A stretch of 45,886 nt of DNA. Origin: Verrucomicrobiota bacterium. Lineage in GTDB: Bacteria > Verrucomicrobiota > Verrucomicrobiia > Verrucomicrobiales > DEV007. Of this stretch, positions 1 to 7,940 are shown piece after piece (position 1 is the stretch's first letter; every line of letters begins with the position of its first letter). The stretch spans positions 1-45,886 of the forward strand of contig JAHDID010000047.1 of NCBI GenBank assembly GCA_020630975.1, read 5' to 3'. The translations under genes were made by a program, and so were the position numbers. The notes beneath the pieces were generated by a model. It was not told the DNA's origin and did not search any database. It saw nothing but the letters and a program-made list of their open reading frames with translations.

Positions 1-290
1 GGGGCTTAGTCAGTGCTGTTGAGGGCAGATTGGGATCTGCCTCTACTATTTTGCTCTTGCGGTAGCGGAACTCCCCAGAGTTCCCGTGTTGTGTTTATTG
101 CGGGGGCTTAGTCAGTGCTGTTGAGGGCAGATTGGGATCTGCCTCTACTATTTTGCTCTTGCGGTAGCGGAACTCCCCAGAGTTCCCGTGTTGTGTTTAT
201 TGCGGGGGCTTAGTCAGTGCTGTTGAGGGCAGATTGGGATCTGCCTCTACTATTTTGCTTTTGTAGTAGCGGGAACTCCCCAGAGTTCCT
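1..290. repeat. 102-bp tandem repeat, three copies, with paired hairpins
   Basis: Three head-to-tail copies start at about 1, 103 and 205 with a period of exactly 102 bp. The first two are essentially identical. The third matches until about 290 and then decays. Each copy holds two perfect 7-bp stems with 4-nt loops: GGCAGAT-TGGG-ATCTGCC and GGAACTC-CCCA-GAGTTCC. Both stems are kept in the third copy even though bases between them change (for example around 258-270). The window begins inside the array, so the true copy number is unknown. No convincing reading frame crosses it. The paired hairpins resemble REP/BIME-type intergenic elements; that is an inference, since no associated transposase is present in the window. 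Confidence 0.9.
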
Positions 291-411
291 TGGTTGGAGC
301 GGTTCCTGTCCGAAAATTGATGAAAAAGGAATGGTTTTTCCCCCGATTTTAAGGGATGGAAGACGCGTCTTTGGATTTTATTTTTTCGTAAGCTAGCCAA
401 CTACCACCACC
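291..411 (+). promoter_or_regulatory. Leader of the oxidoreductase gene with 12-bp palindrome
   Basis: This non-coding stretch links the repeat array to the ATG at 412. It contains a perfect 12-bp palindrome, AAGACGCGTCTT, at 360-371, and the string CCCCCGATTTTAAG at 340-353, which recurs with one change at 10933-10946 upstream of another plus-strand gene. No Shine-Dalgarno sequence is visible before the ATG. A role as operator or promoter is inference from position and symmetry only. Confidence 0.3.
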
Positions 412-1338
412 ATGGAGAAACCAAAAGTAAAAGCAGGAGTCGCAGGTGTCGGCTCGATCGGCCAAAACCACGCGCGCATCTACTCAGAGCTGGATACGGC
501 TGATCTCGTGGCCATCTACGATACCGATATCGCTCGGGCAGAGGAGATCGCTGGCAAGTATGGTGGACAGCCGACTCAGTCGCTCGACGAGTTTGCCAGT
601 ATGGTGGATGCCGCCTCGGTAGCGGTGCCTACGATCTATCACCGCGAGGTGGGATCGACGCTGCTCAATGCGGATTGCGATATCCTGGTGGAAAAGCCAA
701 TCGCAGACTCCATCGACGATGCCAAGGCTCTGATCGATCTCGCTCAACAGAAGGAGAAGATCCTACAGGTGGGGCATATCGAGCGTTTCAATCCGGTGAT
801 GAGCCAGCTGGAGGCGCGTCTGGATTCACCAAAGTTTATCGAATCGCATCGCCTGTCACCATTCCCACAGCGCAGTCTGGACATCGGTGTGGTGCTGGAT
901 CTGATGATCCATGATCTAGAGATCATCCTACATCTGGTCGACGATAAGGTGGAGTCGATCGATGCAGTCGGCATACCCGTGCTGACCAAGCGCGAGGATA
1001 TCGCCAATGCACGGATTCGCTTTGAGAATGGCTGTGTGGCGAATATCACTGCCAGCCGGATCAGTCCCGAGCGGATGCGCAAGATTCGTGTCTTTCAGAG
1101 CGATGCCTATCTGTCTCTAGATTATCAGGATCAGGGAGGCTGGATCTACCGAAAGGATGGCATGTCCATCGATCGAGAGGAAGTCGAGATCGAGAGAGAC
1201 GAGCCTCTCAAGCTCGAGCTGGCCTCGTTCATCGACTGCGCGGCTCTGGGAGAGTCGCCCAAAGTCACCGGACACCATGGGGCCGCAGCGCTGGATATCG
1301 CGCTATCGATCACGAAACTGATCGAAGACAGTTGGTAA
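412..1338 (+). CDS. Gfo/Idh/MocA family NAD(P)-dependent oxidoreductase
   Basis: This 308-residue cytoplasmic protein has an N-terminal Rossmann fold with the dinucleotide-binding motif G12-V-G14-S-I-G17 and the family hallmark E94-K95-P96. It continues with the HIERFNP segment found in a sugar-nucleotide-type subgroup, then a C-terminal alpha/beta domain. Family members oxidise or reduce sugars, inositols or UDP-sugars using NAD(P). The HIERFNP subgroup includes proteins encoded beside lipid A genes and GnnA-like UDP-GlcNAc 3-dehydrogenases, so a cell-envelope sugar role is possible, but no lpx or gnnB gene is in view. Length is usual for the family. The start at 412 gives the complete Rossmann fold. 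The following TPR gene lies about 100 bp downstream across an AT-rich gap, so co-transcription is uncertain. Confidence 0.88.
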   Translation: MEKPKVKAGVAGVGSIGQNHARIYSELDTADLVAIYDTDIARAEEIAGKYGGQPTQSLDEFASMVDAASVAVPTIYHREVGSTLLNADCDILVEKPIADSIDDAKALIDLAQQKEKILQVGHIERFNPVMSQLEARLDSPKFIESHRLSPFPQRSLDIGVVLDLMIHDLEIILHLVDDKVESIDAVGIPVLTKREDIANARIRFENGCVANITASRISPERMRKIRVFQSDAYLSLDYQDQGGWIYRKDGMSIDREEVEIERDEPLKLELASFIDCAALGESPKVTGHHGAAALDIALSITKLIEDSW

Positions 1339-1441
1339 TATTTTTTATAATTTTATCAACAATGAGACCTTATTATTAAAAGTTTTTAAATATTTTATTG
1401 AACGAATATCTTTGTGTCGTAAGTTTTAAAAAATACGCGAC

Positions 1442-2479
1442 ATGAAGTCTCACTTTTCGATAATTCTCTGGTCTTTGCCGGCACTGCTCCTCGCAGTCAT
1501 CGTGGTTGGTATGGGATCTTTTCTCCAGCCGATCATCCCACAGTCTGTGGCAGATCGGATCGGTCTGAAGCAAGGCGAGGTGGAGTATCAGACTGTGGCT
1601 GGGGAGCAGCGACGTCGTGTGTTTCGCCGTATCGAGGCGCCACACGCTCCACAAGTGACGAGAGCGAGAGTGGCTGTGGCTCCGGTGCCCATCGAGCCGG
1701 TCTTTGCGGAGCCGCCAGTGCCCAGCAGTATGGAGGAGAATGTGGTGGCCGAAGAGCCGATCGCGGTCTCTGCCGAGACTGGGGAGACCGAGCGCGAGCG
1801 CGATGCCCGAAAGGCACTGGGCCTAGCGGAGACGTATTATCGCCGAGGCGCATGGGAGTCTGCCGGAGAGTGGTATCTGAATGCGCTGGAGTGGGATCCT
1901 AGCAACCAGACTGCTGCCGAGGGCTTCGTGCTGAGTGCCTTTAATGCGGGGCAATACCAGCATGCCTACCGCATCAGTGGTGAGCTAGGGCAGAGTATAC
2001 CTGGTGTGCGTGAGCTGCTCCTAGAGGCGGCCAATCACGAGGCGCATCAGTTGCTAAAAGACAACCGTATCGAGCAGGCAGCAGAGCTGCTGGAGCAGTT
2101 TCCCCTACAGGAGCGTGGTCTAGACGATGTGCGCCGCCTACAGCGTTCTATGGCAGCAGGGCAGTCCTACCCAGAGCAGGTATCGCTGGACCGCGACCAT
2201 GGTATGCAGCTCATGCAGGGCTGGATGCTGTATCATCACGGACAGTATGAGGCATCGGCCCAGACCTTTGCTCAGATCTTTAAAACACAAACAGACAGAG
2301 AGTCCGCCCGTGGGCTGATAGCTAGCATGCAGAGTGCGGGTCGCAGCGACCAACTGCTAGAGCTGGCGCAGCGCATGGGCGGAATCTTCGCCGAAGAACT
2401 AGAGGCACAAACAGGAACGACAGCCGTAGGGCTGACCGCCGAAGTGTCGCTACCGGTGACGGTCACCGAGTTTTACTAG
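1442..2479 (+). CDS. Membrane-anchored TPR-repeat protein, function unknown
   Basis: A protein of 345 residues with one N-terminal hydrophobic segment (about residues 7-28), then a Val/Pro/Glu-rich linker (about 60-120), and helical TPR-like repeats from about residue 120. One of these is the unit ARKALGLAETYYRRGAWESA, followed by WYLNALEWDPSN, a typical TPR pair. The topology suggests an inner-membrane anchor with a periplasmic or cytoplasmic TPR scaffold for protein contacts. I do not recognise a named family. It is preceded by a 103-bp strongly AT-rich gap (1339-1441) that includes a TATAAT at 1346-1351, and followed by a strong terminator, so it is probably the last gene of its unit. Confidence 0.75.
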   Translation: MKSHFSIILWSLPALLLAVIVVGMGSFLQPIIPQSVADRIGLKQGEVEYQTVAGEQRRRVFRRIEAPHAPQVTRARVAVAPVPIEPVFAEPPVPSSMEENVVAEEPIAVSAETGETERERDARKALGLAETYYRRGAWESAGEWYLNALEWDPSNQTAAEGFVLSAFNAGQYQHAYRISGELGQSIPGVRELLLEAANHEAHQLLKDNRIEQAAELLEQFPLQERGLDDVRRLQRSMAAGQSYPEQVSLDRDHGMQLMQGWMLYHHGQYEASAQTFAQIFKTQTDRESARGLIASMQSAGRSDQLLELAQRMGGIFAEELEAQTGTTAVGLTAEVSLPVTVTEFY

Positions 2480-2578
2480 GTGGTAGTGTCGGCTGAGTGG
2501 TGTCAGCCGCGCTTCTATACATAAAAATGGAAGTGGGATCTCCGTGGTAAGAGGTTTCGCCTTCTAAACAACAAGCTG

Positions 2579-2612
2579 AAAAGGGGCAGTCTGTGGTGGG
2601 CTGCCCCTTTTT
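2579..2612. terminator. Bidirectional intrinsic terminator
   Basis: An 11-bp perfect stem, AAAAGGGGCAG (2579-2589) pairing with CTGCCCCTTTT (2601-2611), encloses an 11-nt loop. It ends in a T-run on the plus strand and, because of the A-run on the left arm, also on the minus strand. It lies between the convergent ends of the TPR gene (2479) and the lipoprotein gene (2639), where it can stop transcription from both sides. Confidence 0.88.
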
Positions 2613-2638
2613 CAGAGACTGGTATCAGTGTACACGGG

Positions 2639-3781
2639 CTAGCGGCCCTTTTTTCCAGTGAATTTGGGAATATTATCGTAGCTTTCCGAGGCCTGAGGCA
2701 GGGTCACATTCTCGATCCGCAGTTGCGCTCGCAGAGACTTCACATCGCTCACCGAGCCTGGCACTAGGATACTGGCGGAATTCCACCGAAAGGGATCTAG
2801 CTTCGTGTCGATCTGGGCATTGAAAGGCTTGAGCTGAGCCGTCCACTCACTGATCCGCCCGAGGTATTCTGGCTGACCTTCGCCGACTCTACGCTGTGGG
2901 ATAGGAGGCCCAAATTCACCGACCAATCGACATTGATTGATGGAGAATCCATAGGGATTGCCGATCTCGAGATCGATTTTAGTCCCCGAGCCGCGAGACT
3001 CGCTGCCAGATACGACGATCAAAAACGCGCCGTAATCGGTCTTGGCGACCGATGCAGCGTCTGAGCCCACGGTGAGTAGTGTCGGGCCGCCTGCACTGCT
3101 GCTAGAGCTTTGGGTGCCTTCCAGCTGGGCATTCTCGATGACCATGGAGAAGCGCATGAGAGCCAGGTCTTCTCGCGAAGTCGTATCGAGCACGACATCG
3201 ACAGGCGTCCAGGTCATAGGTGTCAGAGGTTTGGTGACTCTCAGGTCAAAAGGCTTCAGCTGTTGCTGCCACTCAGCGATCTTATGGTTGGCGATGGTGG
3301 GATCCTCATCGGGAGAGAGTTGAGGTGGGTTGCCGCCAAAATCGCCTTTCAGCACGAACTGATTGATCATCAGCGGATTGAGATTGCCGATCTCGAGGTG
3401 CACGGTGAAGCCCTGGCCGCCGACATTCAGATCGATCCCCTCTAGGCGAATCAGGAAGATACCGTGATCGGTCTCCATCGGGGCATGGCCTCTCACACCC
3501 GGGCGTAGGTAGGCGGTATCGCTGCCGACACCTTGGGCCTCCATGACCTCTGCCAAGCGGGACTCTAGGCTATTCATGCGCGCGCCGATCTCACCTCCGC
3601 TGGAGCCTCCGCCACCGTCCATGGCATCGACACGAGTGCGGATACTATCGACCTCGTCGCGGGTGTCGGCTTTGATGGCGCGGATATCGGCCTCGAGTCG
3701 GTCGAGTCGCTCGGTATCGCTGCAACTGCTCGATAGAAAGGCTAGAGCGATGGAGAAAAATGGGATGGTTACGGCACGCAT
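2639..3781 (-). CDS. Outer-membrane-type lipoprotein with duplicated beta domain
   Basis: A 380-residue protein with a signal peptide and lipobox ending LSSSC at Cys20. Serine at +2 would direct sorting to the outer membrane by the E. coli rule. A heptad-like charged segment (about 22-52) suggests a coiled coil, followed by a Gly/Ser linker. Two homologous halves follow, about residues 103-220 and 245-365. They share the order TD-GxFLI, then LEIGN, then IxxWxxQLKPF, then W and a final RxxIEN element, which indicates an internal duplication of a beta-sandwich-like unit. The unit has some resemblance to DUF3251/YajI lipoproteins, but I would not assign it. Upstream of the ATG the minus strand carries a strong GGAGGAG ribosome-binding site. 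It is divergent from the DUF2293 gene with 92 bp between starts. Confidence 0.8.
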   Translation of the reverse strand: MRAVTIPFFSIALAFLSSSCSDTERLDRLEADIRAIKADTRDEVDSIRTRVDAMDGGGGSSGGEIGARMNSLESRLAEVMEAQGVGSDTAYLRPGVRGHAPMETDHGIFLIRLEGIDLNVGGQGFTVHLEIGNLNPLMINQFVLKGDFGGNPPQLSPDEDPTIANHKIAEWQQQLKPFDLRVTKPLTPMTWTPVDVVLDTTSREDLALMRFSMVIENAQLEGTQSSSSSAGGPTLLTVGSDAASVAKTDYGAFLIVVSGSESRGSGTKIDLEIGNPYGFSINQCRLVGEFGPPIPQRRVGEGQPEYLGRISEWTAQLKPFNAQIDTKLDPFRWNSASILVPGSVSDVKSLRAQLRIENVTLPQASESYDNIPKFTGKKGR

Positions 3782-3873
3782 GTCTGAACTCCTCCACTAA
3801 TACCCAAAAATGGCCAAAAGCGGGAGATTTTCATCGATTTTTACACACTCCTCAGTATGTGAGAGCCAGCGCT

Positions 3874-4542
3874 ATGGAAAGTATCGAAGTCAGACCATCC
3901 ACCAAGCCAGGTTTCGTCGTCAGTCTGGAGGGCGAGGAGCTGCGAGTGCCAGAGGGCTGGGCGCTGCTACCGCCAGGCGATGCGGCACTGAGTCGGCGCA
4001 TCAAGAAGGATGGTCCGAGCTGGACGGTGAAGGAGCAGAAACGAAACAAATTTTTCTCACGTGGGATCTATGCCCCAGCCGATCGGATCGAGGCGCTGCG
4101 GGCGGAGCTCGAGGTCGAGCGGCAGGACCCTAAGTATCAGAAAAAGCTCGAAGCGGGGCGACAGCGCCGGGCCAAGGAGCAGGCTGAGTATGCGGTGGAC
4201 TTCGAGCAAGCAGTGCGAGATTTTCTCTCTTTCGCACCTCAGTATCAATCGCTAGCCACTCAGCTGGCCAGTGCGATAGCGGCCCATGCGGTGCCTGTCG
4301 GCAGTGGCACAGTGGCGCGTACCCAGCGGATACCGATCGAGCGGCGGGCAGAGGCGGCCACCATCGCCTGGATGCGCCACCAGACCACTGGCTATGATGA
4401 TATGGTGATCCCGAGAGTGAAGGGCAAGCGCCGCGAGGTGCGTCAGCAGCTGGCCAAGCGCTCTAGGCAACTGCTACAAGTCTACCGACAGGGTGGCGAG
4501 AGGGCAGACAATTGCCCTCTGGCCAAAGCGCTGGCAGACTGA
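3874..4542 (+). CDS. DUF2293 domain-containing protein
   Basis: A protein of 222 residues if started at the ATG at 3874. The same frame is open back to 3760, but that extension would overlap the 5' end and ribosome-binding site of the divergent lipoprotein gene and encodes low-complexity, unlikely sequence. The first 70 residues form a small basic beta-rich segment (W-A-L-L-P-P-G-D-A-A). A charged helical region follows, and the C-terminal third (RRAEAATIAWMRHQTTGYDD, then basic KGKRREVRQQ and LLQVYRQG) matches the DUF2293 pattern of a conserved helix with an H/R-rich centre and a YD motif. DUF2293 has no established function. The basic character would permit nucleic-acid binding, which is speculation. 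It lies 12 bp upstream of the DUF2834 gene and is probably co-transcribed with it. Confidence 0.72.
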   Translation: MESIEVRPSTKPGFVVSLEGEELRVPEGWALLPPGDAALSRRIKKDGPSWTVKEQKRNKFFSRGIYAPADRIEALRAELEVERQDPKYQKKLEAGRQRRAKEQAEYAVDFEQAVRDFLSFAPQYQSLATQLASAIAAHAVPVGSGTVARTQRIPIERRAEAATIAWMRHQTTGYDDMVIPRVKGKRREVRQQLAKRSRQLLQVYRQGGERADNCPLAKALAD

Positions 4543-4554
4543 TAGTCTGGTAGC

Positions 4555-4881
4555 ATGACCAAGGTGCAGATTTTTTACCTAGTCGCTGCCATCGTCGGCA
4601 CTGTCCTGCCATGGATGGACTTCTTGCCTTTTTGCCAGGGTGTGGGTTTTTCGCCACCGGAGATACTCCGTGCGCTCTACACCAATGGAGCGACTTCAGG
4701 CCTGAGTAACGATTTCTTTATCACCTGTGTGGTGCTCTGGGTGTTTGCCTACATCGACTCCAGACAGAGCGGAGTGAAGAGGTGGTGGTTTGTCATACCA
4801 GCGGCACCTTTGATCGGGCTGTCCATGGCTTTGCCTGCGTATTTGTTTCTGCGGGAGCGAAGTCGACTCGCTAAATGCTGA
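4555..4881 (+). CDS. DUF2834 small membrane protein
   Basis: A protein of 108 residues with three hydrophobic segments (about 5-22, 52-68 and 76-96). The arrangement PWMDFLPF, a central FFITCVVLWVFAYIDSRQSG, and the RRWWF-like KRWWFVIPAAPLIGLSMALP ending with LFLRER matches DUF2834, a family of short integral membrane proteins of unknown role. The start codon is 12 bp after the DUF2293 stop, so the two genes look translationally close and are probably one transcript. No enzymatic residues are apparent. Confidence 0.78.
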   Translation: MTKVQIFYLVAAIVGTVLPWMDFLPFCQGVGFSPPEILRALYTNGATSGLSNDFFITCVVLWVFAYIDSRQSGVKRWWFVIPAAPLIGLSMALPAYLFLRERSRLAKC

Positions 4882-4891
4882 TTCTAGGTAC

Positions 4892-4910
4892 GGTCAGCCT
4901 TTAGCTGACC
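4892..4910. promoter_or_regulatory. Perfect inverted repeat upstream of ECF sigma gene
   Basis: GGTCAGC (4892-4898) pairs with GCTGACC (4904-4910) across a 5-nt loop. It lies just after the DUF2834 stop and 68 bp before the sigma factor ATG. No T-run follows, so it is a weak candidate terminator or an operator-like site. Its role cannot be decided from sequence. Confidence 0.4.
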
Positions 4911-4978
4911 CAAACTGGCTAACAAGTTGTGTTACAAAAAATGTCCCCATCCGAGATTCTGACTGGATATGGTACCTA

Positions 4979-5536
4979 ATGGCAGACTCCTCACATAATA
5001 AAAAACGCACGCGTGTGGTTAACGAGGCATTCCAGTGTCGTCGTGCGCTGGAGGTATACGCCTATAGCATGCTGCGCGACCGAGTCGAGGCAGAGGATCT
5101 GGTGCAGGAGACTTTCCTCGTGGTGATGGAGAAGTATGATGACTTCGAGGAGGGCACATCGATGCTGGCGTGGACTCGGGCGATCGTGCGGCTAAAGGTG
5201 CTACAGATGCTGGATAAGCGAAAGCGTCGGGCCAAGGTGCTAGATCGTCTGCTCTATGATGCTATCGATGCCGCCTACGAGGGTGTCGATAGCGATGAGT
5301 ACACCGACGAGATGCGGGCTCGTTACTTGAGCCTGGAGTATTGTTTGGGCAAGCTGGCTGACAAGCCGCGTCGACTGCTGGACTGTGTCTATACCGAAAA
5401 ACTGAGCTACGAGCAGACCGCTACTGCAGTAGGTATGAAGTACGAAGCGGTGAAAAAGAGTCTGCAGCGTGCTAAGGCGCAGCTGCGCGAGTGTATCCAG
5501 CGGAATGCTGGCAACCCAAACCCAAAGACTGCGTAA
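4979..5536 (+). CDS. ECF-type RNA polymerase sigma factor
   Basis: A protein of 185 residues containing sigma-70 region 2 (about 24-85: YAYSMLRDRVEAEDLVQETF, then TRAIVRLKVLQMLDKRKRR) and region 4 (about 120-175: LADKPRRLLDCVYTEKLSYE, then helix-turn-helix VGMKYEAVKKSLQRAKAQL). Regions 1 and 3 are absent, as in ECF factors. It directs RNA polymerase to a dedicated promoter set, normally held inactive by a membrane anti-sigma partner. The next gene starts 5 bp downstream and encodes a FecR-like membrane protein with an N-terminal cytoplasmic segment, a pairing that recurs in Verrucomicrobiota and Planctomycetota. Direct regulation of that pair is inference. Confidence 0.9.
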   Translation: MADSSHNKKRTRVVNEAFQCRRALEVYAYSMLRDRVEAEDLVQETFLVVMEKYDDFEEGTSMLAWTRAIVRLKVLQMLDKRKRRAKVLDRLLYDAIDAAYEGVDSDEYTDEMRARYLSLEYCLGKLADKPRRLLDCVYTEKLSYEQTATAVGMKYEAVKKSLQRAKAQLRECIQRNAGNPNPKTA

Positions 5537-5541
5537 TAGCC

Positions 5542-7023
5542 ATGGCAGACGAGTCGATCCCAGACCTAATAGAAGACTACCTCGCCGATCAGCTGTCGGA
5601 CGAGGGAAAGGCAGCCCTGGCACAGTGGCTCGATGAGGATAGTGCTCATCAGCAGGAGTTTCGTCGCGTGGTCGAGCTGGAGTGTTTTCTCGATGAGCAG
5701 CTCAATAACGATGAGGACAAACTGCTGACTCCCATGCCGTCGAAGACAGGGCGGGTGCCGCAGTATCTAGGTCTGGCAGCGATGCTGGTGCTGTCGTTCA
5801 CGCTGGCGGGTTTGCTATGGATGAGTGTCAATAGCCCCACGGCGGACGATGCTGAGGGAGGCGCTTTCCTCGCTAGGCTCAGCCACGTCGGAGCCGATGC
5901 TGTGTTCAGCGGTCGGCACGATCTGGCTAGGACCACTGGCAGTCCTCTGGGAAAAGGCTGGGTGCAGCTCGATCAGGGATCGGTAGAGATCGAGTTTGGC
6001 AGTGGCGCCACAGTGATGCTGACGGGGCCTGCAGTCTTTGGTATCGACCATGAGAACCGCGGCTTTCTCGACTCGGGCCAGGCCGAGGTGTACGCTCCGG
6101 ATCAGGTGCAGGACTTTGTGCTCGGGACGGCGCAGATGGAGGTGGTCGACCTGGGCACGCGATTTCACATCGATCTACGTGAGTCGGAGGCCGCAGTCAC
6201 GGTTAAGGAAGGGCTAGTCGATTTGCATACCGGTGGAGAGGGCATGCCTAGGCAGATCCGATCGCTGTCCGCAGGTCTGCAGGCGAGTGTCAGCTCCAGT
6301 GGTGAGATACGATGGGTCGATGGGCAGCCGACCGACCCCGACATCGCTAAGACGACCGGGCTACTGGCGCACTGGCATATGGATAGCCTAGCAGCTGGCC
6401 AGCCGGTCATCGATGCCAGTGGGAATGGTCGGGATGGGACTCTGGTGCATGCCGTTGGAGTTGCTCACATAGCGGGAGTTAGCGGTGGCGCTGCGGATCT
6501 AAAAGAGGGGGGCTATATCGATATCAGCGATCATGCCGAGCTATTTACGGGTGGCCGCACTTTTACTTTTTCCGCCTGGGTGAAAAACGCCAATAACATG
6601 TTTTTCTCGATCTCCGATGGTACCCAGAAAAATCGAGTACAGTTCGAGAGATGGGGCGGGCGGCTGATCTATGGCTGGCAGCAGGGTGCGATGTTCGATG
6701 CGGTGCAGGGAAATGTCTCCGACTGGCAGGACGATCGCTGGCACCATGTGGTAGTGACCGCATCGGGGCCGCAGATATCTTTATACTTCGATGGTGTACC
6801 GCTGGTATCGCGCTCGACTGGGCAGCGCATCAATTCCGACTCAGTGATACCTGCCGATATGCCCGCCGCCGATCGATCCTACATCGGCTACCTGCCTGCC
6901 AATCACCACGACGGCCCGCAAAAACTAGAGGGCATGATCGATGATGTGCAGCTATACGGGCGTGCGCTAGATGAGGAGTCGATTCGGTATCTGTTTGAGA
7001 ATCCGGGTGAGACGATATTGTAA
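5542..7023 (+). CDS. FecR-domain transmembrane regulator with C-terminal LamG domain
   Basis: A protein of 493 residues from the ATG at 5542. An in-frame GTG at 5491 would overlap the sigma gene and adds an implausible leader. The first 70 residues are an acidic helical cytoplasmic region (IPDLIEDYLADQLSDEGKAA) typical of anti-sigma segments. A transmembrane helix lies at about 72-95, and a FecR beta-domain at about 110-260 (GWVQLDQGSVEIEFGSGATV, then VVDLGTRFHIDLRESEAAVTV). A LamG/concanavalin-like lectin domain at about 280-485 begins HWHMDSLAAGQPVIDASGNG and ends DDVQLYGRALDEESI. The likely role is sensing an extracytoplasmic, perhaps glycan, ligand through the LamG domain and controlling the upstream ECF factor. 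FecR function is known from iron-citrate signalling; the lectin-ligand idea is inference. Confidence 0.85.
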   Translation: MADESIPDLIEDYLADQLSDEGKAALAQWLDEDSAHQQEFRRVVELECFLDEQLNNDEDKLLTPMPSKTGRVPQYLGLAAMLVLSFTLAGLLWMSVNSPTADDAEGGAFLARLSHVGADAVFSGRHDLARTTGSPLGKGWVQLDQGSVEIEFGSGATVMLTGPAVFGIDHENRGFLDSGQAEVYAPDQVQDFVLGTAQMEVVDLGTRFHIDLRESEAAVTVKEGLVDLHTGGEGMPRQIRSLSAGLQASVSSSGEIRWVDGQPTDPDIAKTTGLLAHWHMDSLAAGQPVIDASGNGRDGTLVHAVGVAHIAGVSGGAADLKEGGYIDISDHAELFTGGRTFTFSAWVKNANNMFFSISDGTQKNRVQFERWGGRLIYGWQQGAMFDAVQGNVSDWQDDRWHHVVVTASGPQISLYFDGVPLVSRSTGQRINSDSVIPADMPAADRSYIGYLPANHHDGPQKLEGMIDDVQLYGRALDEESIRYLFENPGETIL

Positions 7024-7048
7024 TAAAGGGGGCAGTAGAAATTGGTCG

Positions 7049-7879
7049 TCAGCCGTTTACAGCCACTTTCTCCCATACCTGTTTCATATAGCGGATACTC
7101 TCCTCGCAGATTGTTTCTATCCCCGGAGTGTAGTCAAATACCTCCACTGATACCCAGCCATCATAGTCGGTTTCGTCTAGTGCGGCGAAAATGGGTTCGA
7201 ATGCCACATCGCCCATTCCTGGTCCCTTCAGATTGGGATCATTGGCATGGAAGTGGGCGGTCCAGTCTTTGCTAGCGCGGATGACATCGGCTACCGGCTT
7301 TTGCTCTGATGACATCGCTTTCACATCTAGATGCAGTCGGACGTGGGGCGAGTCGATCCGCTGGGCGAGCTCGATGCCGGATGCCGCTGTATTGAGAAAA
7401 TCGCCCTCCGATGGTCCGAGGGGCTCTAGGGCTAGCGTCACTCCACGATCTTCCAGCACCGGTACGGCGCGGGTGATGGCTTTGGCTGCTAGTTCCATGG
7501 CGTGCTCGTGGCTGATGCCTTTCAGTAGATTGCGCTGCTGAGGCGAGCCTAACACCATGATCGTACCGCCCAGATCGGCGCATAGCCGCGCCAGCTCGGC
7601 TAGGTAGTCGCCGGTAGCATCGCGCACGGTATCATCGGGATCAGTCAGATAGTAACCTTCGGTTTTGGCGAGGAGCCAGTGTAGTCCCACACACTCTAGG
7701 CCAGCATCGGCGATCTGGCCTTTGATCTCCTGGCGTTTGTCATGGGGAATATCGTAGGCAGAGGGCCCGATCGTGAATGGTGCGATCTCGATGCCGGTGT
7801 AGCCACAGTCTTGAGCATAGGCGAAGGCTCTATCAAAAGGCCAATCTTGGAATGTCTCGTTGCAAATGGCGAATTTCAT
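7049..7879 (-). CDS. Sugar phosphate isomerase/epimerase-type TIM barrel
   Basis: A 276-residue AP-endonuclease-2-fold TIM barrel. The four acidic/His metal positions of the D-tagatose/D-psicose 3-epimerase group appear in the expected order: E152 (LALEPLG), D185 (LHLDVKAM), H211 (HFHANDPN) and E246 (VSVEVFDY). Such enzymes interconvert ketoses or related sugars using a divalent metal, in the cytoplasm. There is no signal peptide. Substrate cannot be called: the same fold serves hydroxypyruvate isomerase, inosose dehydratase and many uncharacterised sugar epimerases. It is transcribed divergently from the nagA-nagB-transporter run with 61 bp between starts, suggesting shared control and a role in the same sugar route. 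Confidence 0.85.
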   Translation of the reverse strand: MKFAICNETFQDWPFDRAFAYAQDCGYTGIEIAPFTIGPSAYDIPHDKRQEIKGQIADAGLECVGLHWLLAKTEGYYLTDPDDTVRDATGDYLAELARLCADLGGTIMVLGSPQQRNLLKGISHEHAMELAAKAITRAVPVLEDRGVTLALEPLGPSEGDFLNTAASGIELAQRIDSPHVRLHLDVKAMSSEQKPVADVIRASKDWTAHFHANDPNLKGPGMGDVAFEPIFAALDETDYDGWVSVEVFDYTPGIETICEESIRYMKQVWEKVAVNG

Positions 7880-7940
7880 GGACAGCTATCTTGGCTCGGT
7901 GAATTCGGCTGGGCAACTGTAAATGGGGGAGTAGAAAGAG

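Noticed and set aside
1-290. Possible CRISPR array
   Set aside because: The units are contiguous 102-bp copies without variable spacers and there are no cas genes.
197-400. Short minus-strand frame across the repeat and leader
   Set aside because: It depends on repeat sequence, has no domain or ribosome-binding site, and overlaps the likely promoter of the oxidoreductase gene.
3760-3873. N-terminal extension of the DUF2293 gene
   Set aside because: It overlaps the divergent lipoprotein gene and its ribosome-binding site; the ATG at 3874 starts the plausible protein.
5491-5541. Upstream GTG start for the FecR-LamG gene
   Set aside because: It overlaps the sigma factor coding sequence by 46 bp and adds residues unlike an anti-sigma N-terminus; the ATG at 5542 is preferred.
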